Assembly (NCBI GenBank): GCA_016718265.1
Contig: JADKDZ010000004.1
Coordinates: 1-64,000 of the forward strand
Length of the DNA stretch: 64,000 nucleotides
Reading direction: 5' to 3'
Origin: Uliginosibacterium sp.
GTDB lineage: Bacteria > Pseudomonadota > Gammaproteobacteria > Burkholderiales > Rhodocyclaceae
Below the pieces are notes generated by a model. It was not told the DNA's origin. It ran no database searches and was given only the letters and a program-made list of their open reading frames with translations. Of this stretch, positions 1 through 10,730 are shown piece by piece. Positions within the stretch are counted from its first letter, which is position 1, and each line of letters starts with the position of its first letter. The translations under genes were made by a program, and so were the position numbers.

Positions 1-156
1 GCGATCGACCGTGAAATGGTCTGAACAGAGCAGATGGCCGGCAGGAGCCAGACCTGCGAATTCATCGAAGAAGCGGAGGCTAATGTCCGTATCGACCAGA
101 CTTGATTGCAAACGGCTGAGAATGGATATATCCAGCGTGAGCGCCTCAAGGTTCAT
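1..156 (-). CDS. Possible partial coding region running off the left edge
   Basis: On the minus strand an ATG at position 156 opens 52 codons without a stop up to the window edge, with a protein-like composition (beginning MNLEALTLDISILSRL and ending near DHFTVDR). I recognise no family and see no Shine-Dalgarno sequence in front of the ATG. The frame is also open upstream of the ATG for about 27 codons, so the start is uncertain. The 157-434 stretch between it and the first lipoprotein gene holds no recognisable gene. It could equally be a chance open frame. Confidence 0.25.
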   Translation of the reverse strand, partial: MNLEALTLDISILSRLQSSLVDTDISLRFFDEFAGLAPAGHLLCSDHFTVDR

Positions 157-434
157 GTCGGGGAACGAGCGGAGAAGGATGTTGGAATCGGCATGCGCGC
201 AGAATTGTCGATCTGAGCAGACTGACTACAAGACCATGTGCAACTATCCCTTGAGCAGGCGCAAGGGCGCAATAGAAGGGCGACCGTTGCTCGGGTATAG
301 TGCATCCAGATCAGCAGAAATCTCATTGTGCGTACGCTAGACCAGATAAAAAATGCCACCCGGCTTTTAGGGGATGCTTTCTGGAGCAGGGAGCAGTAGA
401 CTAGAGTTTTCTTGAACTCGGACACGAGATAATC

Positions 435-2606
435 ATGACGAAAGCTAAGTCTGCTATTCTGGCCGCCTGCTTATGCGCGCTCTCCGCTTGCGGGGGGGGT
501 GGTGGCTCATCTTCAAATAGCGGCCCGTCTTCTTCCAGTAGTAGCTCTGTGGGGAGGCGTGCAAGACCTTAGCATCCGGGTGCCACCCAATGACACCAGC
601 GCGCTTGCCGGCACCCTGGCACGTTTTCAGGTGGTCGCGACCGGTGCGCAGCCTATCTCCTACCAATGGTTGCGCAATGGCGTGGAGATCCCGGGCGCCA
701 CATCGGCGCAGTACGTTTTCGTGGCCGGGAATGATCTTGCTGGCGAGGGCTTCCCGGCGTCCGTGTCAGCAACGCGGAGAGCAGTGTGGTCAGCCCCGCC
801 GCAAAGCTCTCGATTCTTGCTCAAGGCACCGGGGTCTTGGCGGGCAGCCTTGACCAAGGAGCAGGAAATGTGGATGGCAGGGGAAGTCAGGCTCAGATCT
901 CTGAGGGCGCTGTCGCCATCGATCCGAGCGGCAATCTGCTTCAAATCACTCGCGAAGGCCCGTTTCGGAAGATCTCGCCAAATGGTGTTGTGAGCACGGT
1001 GTTAAGAGACAGATACGGTTTCCATAGCGGTAGCTATATTTGGCAGCGTCCTGCTATTGCCGCTGACAACACGGGCGCCGCATACATCGCGTTCCACAAA
1101 CAGTCATCTTGGTCGTCACCAGCTTTAACGGTTTTGGAACGTATCGCAGCAGATGGAACCGTCAGCGAGTACAGCAATACAACGAACGAATACATCAGCG
1201 GGCTCGCCGTCGATTCAAGCAGCGGCACCCTGTATCTCAGTACGGGCAACCGTATTGACCGTATGTCGCCTCAATCCGTGCGCAGCACCTGGGTGGGAAG
1301 TGGCAGCGATGGCTATGCAAATGGTGCCGGCACGAGCGCTGCGTTCAAGGATGCCAAGGGGATTGCGCTGGCGGCCAATGGGGGCCTCTTTGTGGCGGAT
1401 ACGGGTAACCATTTGATCCGCCGTGTCAGTGCGGCAGGGGTGGTGAGCGATTTCTCGGGGGTTGCGGGCCAAGCCGGATTCCGTGATAGCGCCTTCGGGC
1501 CCGCCTTGTTTGACGATCTGAATGCCTTGAGCCTGGCGCCGGATGGGTCGCTGGTGGTATTGGACAACGGCAGCGTGCGCCGCGTGGCCGCCAATGGCAG
1601 CGTCACGACCCTCTACAAAAACGAAGCCCTCGCTTCTGCCTACGGTGTTGCCGTCAATGCCAAAGGGGAGATCTTGATCAATACCGCAGAGGGCATTCTG
1701 CTCATGCCGCCTGATCAATCCCCTGTTCTGCTGGCTGGCCAGCCCATTACTTATGGTACTGCCGTCGATGGTAGCGTGAGCCAGGCAAAGTTTATGGACC
1801 TGCGTGAGATGACGCGGGACACTGCGGGCAATTTCTATCTGTCAGACGGTTCAAGCATCCGAAAAATTGGCACAGATGGAAGTGTAAGTACGTACGCCAA
1901 GAATCTTGCCAACCCCGGGAAGATGGCGGCCGACAAGAAAGGCAATCTTTACGTAATTGTTAAGGGCCCAACTGGTGAGTCCGAATTTTCCACGAGCCGT
2001 ATTCTGATGATCGACAGCAAGGGCGGTGTGACAACCCTTGCGGATGAGGGGCCCCTTCGTGTTGTTGGCGGAATTGCGGTGGATATGTCGGATAACGTTG
2101 TTTACGCCGTGAGCAGTGGCGAGCCCATGTACACACGGGATATTATGACATGTGGCGCCATCCGCAGAATATCCTCGGGCGTCACTTCCACGGTGGCGGG
2201 GTATCCGACCTTCCCATGCTCAGGAGGTTATAATACTCTCAGAGATGGCAACGGCACGTCGGCTCAATTCGCTACGATTGCGGCGCTGTCCATCAGTAGT
2301 ACAGGCACTATCTATACGGCCGACACCTATGGCGTTTACCAGACCCCTAGTAGCAGCTACCTCGGCTGGCGCGTTGCAACAACCGATCCGGCTGGCAATG
2401 TCACGACGATCTCAAAGGGTCGTCTACCAATCACGGAGAGTCTTTTCACCCAAGTTTCCGGAGACTTGTATTCATTCAACCCGACGAGCATCGACAAAAC
2501 TAGAGTAACGGACTGCTGGTGGTGTTTATACGATTTCACACGCTCACCGAACGGTAAAGATATCTATGCCGTGGGGCACAATGCGCTGTTGCTTATCCGG
2601 CCCTGA
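435..2606 (+). pseudogene. Ig-like/NHL beta-propeller lipoprotein, copy A (frame-disrupted)
   Basis: The ATG at 435 starts a lipoprotein signal (lipobox LSAC then a Gly run and a short Ser linker). Aligned to its neighbours, the DNA lacks 2 bases just after the Ser linker (about 553) and has 2 extra bases at about 754, so residues of the Ig-like domain (PNDTSALAGTLARF to AGNDLAGE) lie in another frame before the original frame resumes and stays open to 2606. The rest is a run of NHL/SMP-30-like blades (for example GIALAANGGLFVADTGNHLIR), typical of a six-bladed propeller, and the protein would be an outer-membrane-anchored surface lipoprotein. The two compensating 2-base shifts could be real mutations or base-calling errors. 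The blade at about 995-1190 differs strongly from copies B and C while 1400-1740 is nearly identical to them. Confidence 0.8.
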
Positions 2607-2626
2607 TTCTGTATTGCTGAGTAAGG

Positions 2627-2657
2627 AAAGCCCTCGCGCCGTTGCCGAGGGATTTTC
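2627..2657 (+). terminator. Rho-independent terminator after copy A
   Basis: Six-base stem CCCTCG (2631-2636) pairs with CGAGGG (2646-2651), followed by ATTTT. It lies 20 bases after the stop of copy A and is a weaker version of the hairpins after copies B and C, which shows that the terminator was duplicated with the gene. Confidence 0.7.
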
Positions 2658-2807
2658 TACTGCATTTTGAACCAAGTGGCGGGCTTTCTCTGAATGAAGT
2701 TGGATTACAATGGCATCTATACAAGTGCTAATTGTCAAGCACTCGCCACATAGAAACAAAGTGCGCTACGGATCAAGAAAGTCCAGTCATTTGATCACGG
2801 GGAAATC
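2658..2807 (+). repeat. 150-bp duplicated upstream region (copy 1)
   Basis: This stretch is nearly identical over exactly 150 bases to 5324-5473, and both end at the ATG of a propeller lipoprotein (B and C). It contains a small inverted repeat, GTGCT-(8)-AGCAC, and GGGGA five bases before the ATG as a ribosome binding site. It presumably carries the promoter. Copy A has a different upstream region, so A would be controlled separately. Confidence 0.75.
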
Positions 2808-4963
2808 ATGCTAAGAACTAAGTACGTATTTTTGCTAGCCTGCTTATGCGCACTCTCTGCTTGCGGAGGCGGTGGTGGAGGCTCATCTTCTAATGCAGGT
2901 CTATCTTCCTCCAGCAGCAGTTCTAGTGGGGGGCTGGTGCAAGACCCTAGCATCCTGGTGCAGCCCAATGACACAAGCGCGCTTGCCGGGACCTTGGCGC
3001 GTTTTCAGGTCGTCGCGACCAGTGCCAAGCCACTTGCCTACCAATGGTTGCGCAATGGCGTGGAGATCCCGGGCGCCACATCGGCGCAGTACGTTTTTGT
3101 GGCCGGGAATGATCTTGCGGGCGAGAGCTTCAGCGTTCGTGTCAGCAACGCGGAGAGCAGTGTGGTCAGCCCTGCCGCAAAGCTCTCGATTCTTGCTCAA
3201 GGCACCGGGGTCTTGGCGGGGAGCCTTGACCAAGGAGCAGGAAATGTGGATGGCAGGGGAAGTCAGGCGCAGATATCTGAGGGCGCTGTCGCCATCGATC
3301 CGAGCGGCAATCTGCTTCAAATCACTCGCGAAGGCCCGTTTCGGAAGATCTCGCCAAATGGTGTTGTGAGTACTGCGTTAAACACGACTGTCGGTGTTAA
3401 TGGGTTTATTGCATGGTATGGTTCTTCAAATGTCAACGCATCGATTGCCGTTGACAACACGGGCGCCGCATATGTCGCTGTCCCTGGGCAATGGGGATAC
3501 TATCCTTCCGCGGGGCCCTATACAATTTTGGCGCGTATCGCGGCAGATGGGTCGGTAAGAAAGTACGAAAGCATAGAGGATAGAGACATGAGCGGGCTCG
3601 CCGTCGATTCAGCTAGCGGCACCCTTTACCTCAGTTCCGGCAACCATATTGACCGCATGTCGCCTCAATCCGTGCGCAGCACCTGGGTGGGAAGTGGCAG
3701 TGACGGCTATGCAAATGGTGCCGGCACAAGTGCGGCATTCAAGGGTGCCAAAGGGATTGCGCTAGCGAAAAGTGGGGACCTCTTTGTGGCGGACACGGGT
3801 AACCATTTGATCCGCCGTGTCAGTGCGGCAGGGGTGGTGAGCGATTTCTCGGGGGTTGCGGGCCAAGCCGGATTCCGTGATAGCGCCTTCGGGCCCGCCT
3901 TGTTTGACGATCTGAATGCCTTGAGCCTGGCGCCGGATGGATCGCTGGTGGTCTTGGACAACGGCAGCGTGCGCCGCGTGGCCGCCAATGGCAGCGTCAC
4001 GACCCTCTACAAAAACGAAGCCCTCGCTTCTGCCTACGGTGTTGCCGTCAATGCCAAAGGGGAGATCTTGATCAATACCGCAGAGGGCATTCTGCTCATG
4101 CCGCCTGATCAATCCCCTGTTCTGCTGGCTGGCCAGCCCGTTACTTATGGTACTGCGGATGGTAGCCTGAGCCAGGCTCGGTTTATCGGCCTGCGTGAGA
4201 TGACGCGAGACACTGCGGGCAATTTCTATCTGTCAGAGGGTTCAAGCATCCGAAAGATCAGCACGGATGGAAGCGTGAGTACGTACGCCAAGAATCTTGC
4301 CAAGCCCGGGAAGATGGCGACCGACAAGAAGGGGAATCTCTACGTCATTGATGGGGATCGTATTCTGCAGATCGACAGCAAGGGAGCGGCTAAAACCCTT
4401 GCCAATGAACCAGGGAATTATCTTGGCGGTATTGCGGTGGATATGTCGGATAACGTTGTTTACGCTGTGAGCAGCGACGAGCCTAGTTACTATCCGGGGG
4501 TCTTGATGCATGTGGTGCTATCCGTAAAGTATCCTCTGGTGTCATATCCACGGTGGCGGGGGCTCCGAACTACCCCTGTCAAAATGGACAATATGACACC
4601 GTAGACGGCAACGGCACGTCGGCTACATTCGCTACGAATGTAGCGCTGGCCATCAGTGGTACAGGCGCTATCTATACGGCTGATACGTATGACACGTTCG
4701 GTCCTCGCTACCGCAGCCAGGTCTGGCGCTTTGCAGCAACCGATCCGGCTGGCAATGTCAAGACGATCTCAAAAGGTTCTCTGCCAATCACGGAGAGTCT
4801 TTTTACCCAGGTTTCCGGAGATTTGTATTCATTCAACCCGAGCAGGATCGACAAAGCTAGAGGTACGGACTGCTGGTGGTGTTCATACGATTTCACGCGC
4901 TCACCGAACGGCAAAGATTTCTATGTCGTGGGGCGCAATGCACTGTTGCTGATCCGGCCCTGA
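2808..4963 (+). pseudogene. Ig-like/NHL beta-propeller lipoprotein, copy B (one frameshift)
   Basis: Starts MLRTKYVFLL with lipobox LSAC, six Gly and a Ser-rich linker, then an Ig-like domain at about residues 45-125 (conserved YQWLRNG) and NHL-type blades to the end. The frame is open to 4604 but coding similarity to copy A jumps to the next frame at about 4508, where one base is missing in the region encoding the CGAIRR segment. The second part (in frame from about 4510 to 4963) supplies the last blade and the ending NALLLIRP shared by A, B and C. If the missing base is a sequencing error, B is an intact gene of about 717 codons. Otherwise it makes a protein truncated by about 120 residues. 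Preceded by the 150-bp duplicated leader and followed by its own terminator, so it is a single-gene unit. Confidence 0.82.
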
Positions 4964-4982
4964 TTCGGTATTGCTGAGTAAG

Positions 4983-5017
4983 AAAAAAGCCCTCGCGCGG
5001 TTGCCGAGGGCTTTTTT
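4983..5017 (+). terminator. Rho-independent terminator after copy B
   Basis: A perfect stem, AAAAAAGCCCTCG with CGAGGGCTTTTTT around a 9-base loop, starts 20 bases after the copy B stop. It is the strongest of the three homologous terminators and would also work on the minus strand because the A and T runs are symmetrical. Confidence 0.92.
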
Positions 5018-5084
5018 GCGTGTGCAAGATAGTGTGGGCTTGATCCTAGAAACCGCAGTTGGTTTGAACACGTGAGGCCGCAAG

Positions 5085-5162
5085 CCCTCATCCCTAGCCC
5101 TTCTCCCAAAGGGAGAAGGGTAAAAACGCCCTCTCCCTTTGGGAGAGGGCTGGGGTGAGGGA
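5085..5162. repeat. REP/BIME-type intergenic palindrome
   Basis: Two nested inverted repeats: an inner TTCTCCCAAAGGGAGAA and CTCTCCCTTTGGGAGAG pair, and an outer pair CCCTCATCCCTAGCCC against GGGCTGGGGTGAGGG. This form is a common dispersed intergenic palindrome in proteobacterial genomes. It sits in the 300-base gap between copies B and C, and the remainder of that gap (5163-5323) shows no gene. Confidence 0.8.
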
Positions 5163-5323
5163 TAAGCCTGCCGCACAAGCCCTAGCGCATGATTTTACGA
5201 GTTCAACGACCGGATTTAGGTTGATTCCTCATGCTCCGCCCCCCTTTATCTTTATCCATCTGACTCACCCGCTCTTTCCAACATGCGCCTTGCTTCCCTC
5301 GTGCCCTATACGTCACACGGCTT

Positions 5324-5473
5324 TACTGCATTTTGAACCAAGAGGCGGGTCTTCTCTGAAGGAAGTTGGATTACAATGGCATCTATACATGTGCTAGTTG
5401 TCAAGCACGCGCCACATAGAAACAAAGTGCGCTACGGATCAAGAAAGTCCAGTCATTTGATCACGGGGAAATC
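5324..5473 (+). repeat. 150-bp duplicated upstream region (copy 2)
   Basis: Second copy of the leader at 2658-2807, of equal length and with only a handful of substitutions. It ends at the ATG of copy C. The identity continues without a break into the signal peptide and Ser linker of the gene, so leader and 5' gene end were duplicated or converted together. Confidence 0.75.
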
Positions 5474-7602
5474 ATGCTAAGAACTAAGTACGTATTTTTG
5501 CTAGCCTGCTTATGCGCACTCTCTGCTTGCGGAGGCGGTGGTGGAGGCTCATCTTCTAATGCAGGTCTATCTTCCTCCAGCAGCAGTTCTAGTGGGGGCT
5601 GGTGCAAGACCCTAGCATCCTGGTGCAGCCCAATGACACAAGCGCGCTTGCCGGCACCCTGGCACGTTTTCAGGTGGTCGCGACCGGTGCGCAGCCTATC
5701 TCCTACCAATGGTTGCGCAATGGTGTAGAGATCCCAGGCGCCACATCGGCGCAGTACGTTTTTGTGGCCGGGAATGATCTTGCTGGCGAGGGCTTCAGCG
5801 TCCGTGTCAGCAACGCGGAGAGCAGTGTGGTCAGCACTGCCGCAACGCTCTCGCTTCTTGCTCAAGGCACCGGGGTCTTGGCGGGCAGCCTTGACCAAGG
5901 AGCAGGAAATGTGGATGGCAGGGGAAGTCAGGCACAGATCTCTGAGGGCGCTGTCGCCATCGATCCAACCGGTAATCTGCTCCAAATCACGAGAGATGGC
6001 CTGTTTCGGAAGATCTCGCCAAATGGTGTTGTGAGCACTGTGTTAAGAGGTCGTGGCGGTGGTAAGGGAGATCCTTCTATTGCCGTTGACAACACGGGCG
6101 CCGCATACATCGCCGTCTACGGAAAGACGGGGGAAACTTGGCTCGATTCGTATTATACGATTTTGGAACGTATCACGGCAGACGGCACCTTCAGCAAGTA
6201 CAGCAATACAACGAACGAATACATCAGCGGGCTCGCAGTCGATTCAAGCAGCGGCACCCTGTATCTCAGTATGGGCAACCGTATTGACCGTATGTCGCCT
6301 CAATCACAGCGCAGCACCTGGGTGGGAAGTGGCAGCGATGGCTATGCAAATGGAGCCGGCACGCGTGCTGCATTCAAAGATGCCAAGGGGATTGCGCTAG
6401 CGAAGAATGGGGATCTCTTTGTGGCGGACACGGGTAACCATTTGATCCGGCGTGTCAGTGCGGCAGGGGTGGTGAGCGATTTCTCGGGGGTTGCGGGCCA
6501 GGCCGGATTCCGTGATAGCGCCTTCGGCCCAGCCTTGTTTGACGATCTGAAGGCCTTGACCCTGGCGCCGGATGGATCACTGGTGGTACTGGACAACGGC
6601 AGCGTGCGCCGCGTCGCCGCGAATGGCAGCGTCACGACCCTCTACAAAAACGAAGCCCTCGCTTCAGCCTACGGTGTTGCCGTCAATGCCAAAGGGGAGA
6701 TCTTGATCAATACCGCAGAGGGCATTCTGCTCATGCCCCCTGATCAATCCCCGGTGGTGCTGGCTGGCCAGCCCATCAGCTATGGCGCAGTCGATGGTAG
6801 CGCGATCCAGGCTCGGTTTACGGGCCTGCGTGAGGTGACGCGATAGTGCCGGAAATTTCTATCTGTCGGACGGCTCAAGCATCCGAAAGATCAGCACGGA
6901 TGGAAGCGTGAGTACGTACGCCAAGAATCTTGCCAAGCCCGGAAAGATGGCGACAGACAAAAAAGGCAAGCTCTACGTCATTGATGGGGAACGTATTCTG
7001 CAGGTCGACAGCAAGGGAGCGGTTACAACCCTTGCCAATGAGCCAGGGCGATATCTTGGCGGAATTTCTGTGGATATGTCGGATAACGTTGTTTACGCTG
7101 TGAGCAGTAGCACGCCGGATACTATGCTGCGGCAAAGTTCTCCTGTGGCGCTATCCGTAGAGTATCCTTCGGCGTCATTTCCACTGTAGCGGGGGCTTCG
7201 ACCTTCCCATGCCCAGAAAGTGGGACTACTCCCAAAGACGGCAGCGGCACGTCGGCTCAATTCGCTTCGATTGTGGCGCTGTCCATCAGCAGTACAGGCA
7301 ATATATATACGGCCGACACCTATGGCTGGAATCCGAGCCCTACGCGCAGCTGGCCCGTGTGGCGCATTGCAGCAACCGATCCGGCTAGCAATGTCACGAC
7401 GATCACAATAGGTGATCTACCAAGTACGAACAGTCTTTTCACCCAAGTTTCCGGAGATTTATATTCATTCAACCCGAGCGGGATCGACAACACAAGCGTA
7501 ACAACGTCCTGCTGGTGGTGTTCATACGATTTCACACGCTCTCCAAACGGTAAAGATTTTTATGCCGTGGGGCACAATGCGCTGTTGCTTATCCGGCCCT
7601 GA
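5474..7602 (+). pseudogene. Ig-like/NHL beta-propeller lipoprotein, copy C (several frameshifts)
   Basis: The same MLRTKYVFLL lipoprotein signal and Ser linker as copy B. The G run after the linker has 5 G here against 6 in B, which breaks the frame at about 5596. The Ig-like domain and most blades continue in the next frame (5602-6846). A 2-base deletion at about 6852 and a 1-base deletion at about 7135 move the frame twice more before the C-terminal segment (7273-7602, ending NALLLIRP). Taken as written the gene cannot make a full protein. The variable blade (6045-6230) is shorter than in A or B. The first break, in a homopolymer at the linker, is the kind of site that slips; the others may be decay or read errors. 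Confidence 0.8.
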
Positions 7603-7622
7603 CTCTGTTTCGCTGAGTAAGG

Positions 7623-7655
7623 AAAAGCCCTCGTGCGGTTGCTGAGGGCTTTCTT
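7623..7655 (+). terminator. Rho-independent terminator after copy C
   Basis: Stem GCCCTC / GAGGGC preceded by AAAA and followed by TTTCTT, starting about 20 bases after the copy C stop. Homologous to the terminators after A and B. Confidence 0.82.
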
Positions 7656-7790
7656 GCGTGTGCAAGTTAAATTCAAAAAGGGTAGCGTATAGAGCAGGCT
7701 TTCACTTGACCACTCTCATCAAACCGAACCTGCGCTATTAAGGCAATCGCCTCATAAGTAACCTGCAGGCGCAGGTGCTCTGACAGGCTA

Positions 7791-7892
7791 AGGAAACGCT
7801 GAACAAGTCCCTGACTTCAGGAATCCGCCGATGCAAGCTATTGATTTCATTAAGACCGACTTTGTCCCCGCGGACTTAATCAGCGTTTCCCT
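7791..7892. mobile_element. MITE-like pair of IS5-type terminal inverted repeats
   Basis: AGGAAACGCTGAACAAGTCC at 7791-7810 is repeated in inverted orientation at 7872-7892, matching at about 17 of 20 positions and bracketing about 60 bases without a gene. GGAAACGCTGAACAAGTC is the type of end found on IS5-family elements of betaproteobacteria. The right-hand repeat directly abuts the transposase remnant at 7880-8260, so this is either a miniature derivative inserted beside it or one end of an internally deleted element. Confidence 0.6.
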
Positions 7893-8260
7893 AAGTCAAT
7901 CTGCTCGAGCGGATGGCGAAAGTTGCGCAAGGCCGTGGCGTCCGGCACACGCTCACGGCCCAGATCAATCTTGCAGAGCTCACGGAACGCGGGCAAATCG
8001 TAAAGTGCGTCTTCACATGCCTTATCGGCAGGCTTGAACCAGTTAGCGATGCGGCAAATCCGCAACATCTGCTCCAGTTCTAACGGGGCGACCTTTGTCC
8101 GCTGCCTTCGCGTATGACGGAACGATCCGCACTCAGAAGTGAGTCCAAGGTATCAGCGCTTCCATACACGAGAGAAACGCCGCTTTGCGCGTGGGGCATA
8201 TGCTTCTCAAGCCCCTTCCTTGCCGCCAGCGCGACGTGCTTTAGCGTCCAGACCTTCTCC
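7880..8260 (-). pseudogene. IS5-family transposase, N-terminal remnant
   Basis: On the minus strand the segments RKAAFLSCMEALIPWTHF, then AKAADKGRP in another frame, then LRICRIANWFKPADKACEDALYDLPAFREL and FRHPLEQIDLG in the frame closing at 7880 reproduce in order the conserved N-terminal part of IS5-group transposases (ALIPW, ANWFxxxD, ALYDxxxFR, FRHxLE). At least two frameshifts and one stop interrupt it, and the catalytic C-terminal half is missing: after about 95 residues the sequence runs straight into the inverted repeat. It cannot transpose on its own. Confidence 0.7.
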
Positions 8261-8404
8261 GTTTAACTCCATCTATACAGACAGTGTTCTCAACGCTTGA
8301 GGCGCGCGGTCTAGTATGTAGCAGTCACGCCGGATACTACTTTCATCGTGCGAGTGAGGTGCACTTCGCATCTAGGCCATTTTGCTGAAGTGAGTGTCCA
8401 TCGT

Positions 8405-10659
8405 TCATTGTCCTGGCACGATCTTGAGCAAGGCGTTTTCCGACAGAGTGTAGAGCGCGCCATCGGCATCAACGGCCAAACCTCGCATGTCGGAAATACT
8501 CCTTGGCAATGCGACTGTTTTGGTGCCTTGCGTCTTGCAACTGCCCGCTACCACCGCCGTACTCTCTGGCCCAATGATCTTTTAAATGGTTGTGCACGGC
8601 CAGTATTGTCCATGACTTAGGGCTATATGAACATCGCTTGCTGTGTCTGCCGCTATGAATGTGGAAAGAATAGGTCGAGAAGAGTCTTTCAGCACTAATG
8701 ACTTTGTTCCGTCTTGCGCGAACTTATGAACCTCAATGCCATATCCTGAAGTATTGATGGACGCGTAAACGTTGTCTTGTGAATCAATAGTCAAGTCGCC
8801 GGAGTAGTCGTTCTCGGTTGATTTAGGGATCTGCGCAAATCTGGTGAGAAGTCCAGTTGAATCCATTTTGTATATCACGGCACGCCTGTCAACAAAATAT
8901 AGTTTACCTTTGCTGTCAGTTGCACTGCCTTGTGTGGGGCTTGCAACCTTCACCACGGTTGTTACAACGCCCGCGGAGGTTATTTTTCGGACGGAAGTGC
9001 TTTGGCCGTCGTCAGAACTTAGAGCATAAATGTCGCCGAATCTATCCGCTGTCATGTCAAACGACCAGATGGATCTGAAGTCGAAACGGGCAGTATCTCC
9101 CGTGCCGTCAATCGTTCCCGGTTCGCCAGCTTTTCCGGCCAGGGTGCTCACCATCCCTGCCGCGTCGACCTTGCGGATGACATGATTTCTGCTATCAGCA
9201 ATATAGGTATTGCCCGCCCGGTCTCGGGTGAATGTTGCCCCGTAGCCGTTGGTAGAGAACGAAGCGTGTTCCGCAGGCCCGTTGATGGCACCACTCTCGA
9301 CTTGTTTGCCGGCCATCGCCGGGATCTGGTCGAGGCGTGTCGCGCTGGACTGTGGCGGAATCTTGCGGAGCGTGCCCGCTACATCTAGATAGACATTGCC
9401 CGTTGCGTCGACAGTCATCCCGTCAATCGAGGCACCGAGCACCGTTGTATCCAATGCCCAGGTCTTGACGTCCCCACCGGCGCTGATCCGTCTGAGCTGG
9501 CCGTCATCAATCACATACAGGCCGCCATCCGGCCCAGGCTGGATATGCGTTACGGAGGAAAAGCGTGCGGCAGCGCCTAGCCCGTCGACTACGCCCTTGC
9601 TTCCGGGCTGCCCGGCAATCAAGCGTTGAGCCCCGGTCGGCGAGACAGCACGCACCGCGTTCGCATCCAGGAAATAGACATCGCCATTGTCGCCGACCGT
9701 AAACAGGGCAACGGCGTCAGGCTTAACAACTTCCAGCTTGGCATAAGCGACCGCCTTCCCAGAGGGCTGGATCTGATAGGCCGCCGCATTGCAAGCCAGA
9801 AACACTTTCCCGAATCGGTCAGTCCCCAGACTGATGTCTCTTCCTACGCAAGGAGTCTCAAATGATCTTACTCCGCCCTCCGCAGTCCACTCTTCTATTG
9901 ATACTACGCAATTGGGAGCCATGAAATTAGGGCGACACGCCTTCATGATCGCTTTGCCATGCGGGTCGATAGCAATGCCGAATGGCGATTTATATCGATC
10001 GGTTGCGAAGTTTATTTCTAAAAATGACGCCAGCGTCGTAACCATTCCGCCCGGGGCGATGGCCAACAGGCCATACTGACTCAGTTCATACACCGCGTTG
10101 CCCGGCCCCATGGCAATCGGGCCGCCGCCCAGCCTGGCCTGTTCGCCAATGCCGTCAGCAAAACCAGGTCCGCCAAGCTGGCCCGCTACAACACTGATGC
10201 CGGGCTGGGTCTTGACGGTCAGGCGGGCGGCACGACTGCTTGTTTGGCCCAGGGCACTGCGGACCACCACGCTGAAGTTTGCACCGTTGAGTGCTTCGCT
10301 TGCGCGCACGGCATAGCGCGCAGTGGTCGCGCCGGGGATATCGACCCCGTCGCGTTGCCATTGGTAGCTTTGCACCTGGGTGCTCTGTGCCACGACGGTA
10401 AAACTCGCGATGCTCCCCGGCGGAACTGTTGTTGCAAGCGGATGCTGGGTGATATCAGGCACACTGGAAATCCCCCGCCTGAACTGGAGGAGCTCGATGA
10501 ACTGGAAGAACTTGAGGAACTCGACGAACTGGAAGAGCTGGAAGAACTTGATGCGCTTGGCGCTTCAGAGGCACCGGAGCCTCCACCGCCACCCCCGCAG
10601 GCAACCAGCAGATGCGACATCAGGAGCAGGCTTGCTGCGACGGTCAAAACTCTTGTCAT
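8405..10659 (-). pseudogene. Ig-like/NHL beta-propeller lipoprotein, copy D (frameshift and stop codon)
   Basis: Starts MTRVLTVAASLLL with lipobox LVAC, a Gly run and about 30 Ser residues. One base is missing just after the Ser linker (about 10475, a run of C compared with copy E), so the Ig-like domain and blades lie in the neighbouring frame from about 10462 down. That frame meets a TAA at 8582-8584 where copy E has a GAA codon, but similarity to E continues in frame beyond the stop (GLAVDADGALYTLSENALLKIVP) to a natural TGA at 8405-8407. D therefore carries one indel and one nonsense change. It belongs to a second subfamily, clearly related to A-C in architecture but distinct in sequence, and it faces them. 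Confidence 0.8.
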
Positions 10660-10730
10660 TCTTGTTCTCCAGCAGATCAGTATTTACAGCGTGTGACTCA
10701 AGCATTGCCAAGGGGGAGGGCGTCCATTGC

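Noticed and set aside
11..340. + strand 109-codon frame at the left edge
   Set aside because: No start context or family; the minus strand has the more protein-like partial frame.
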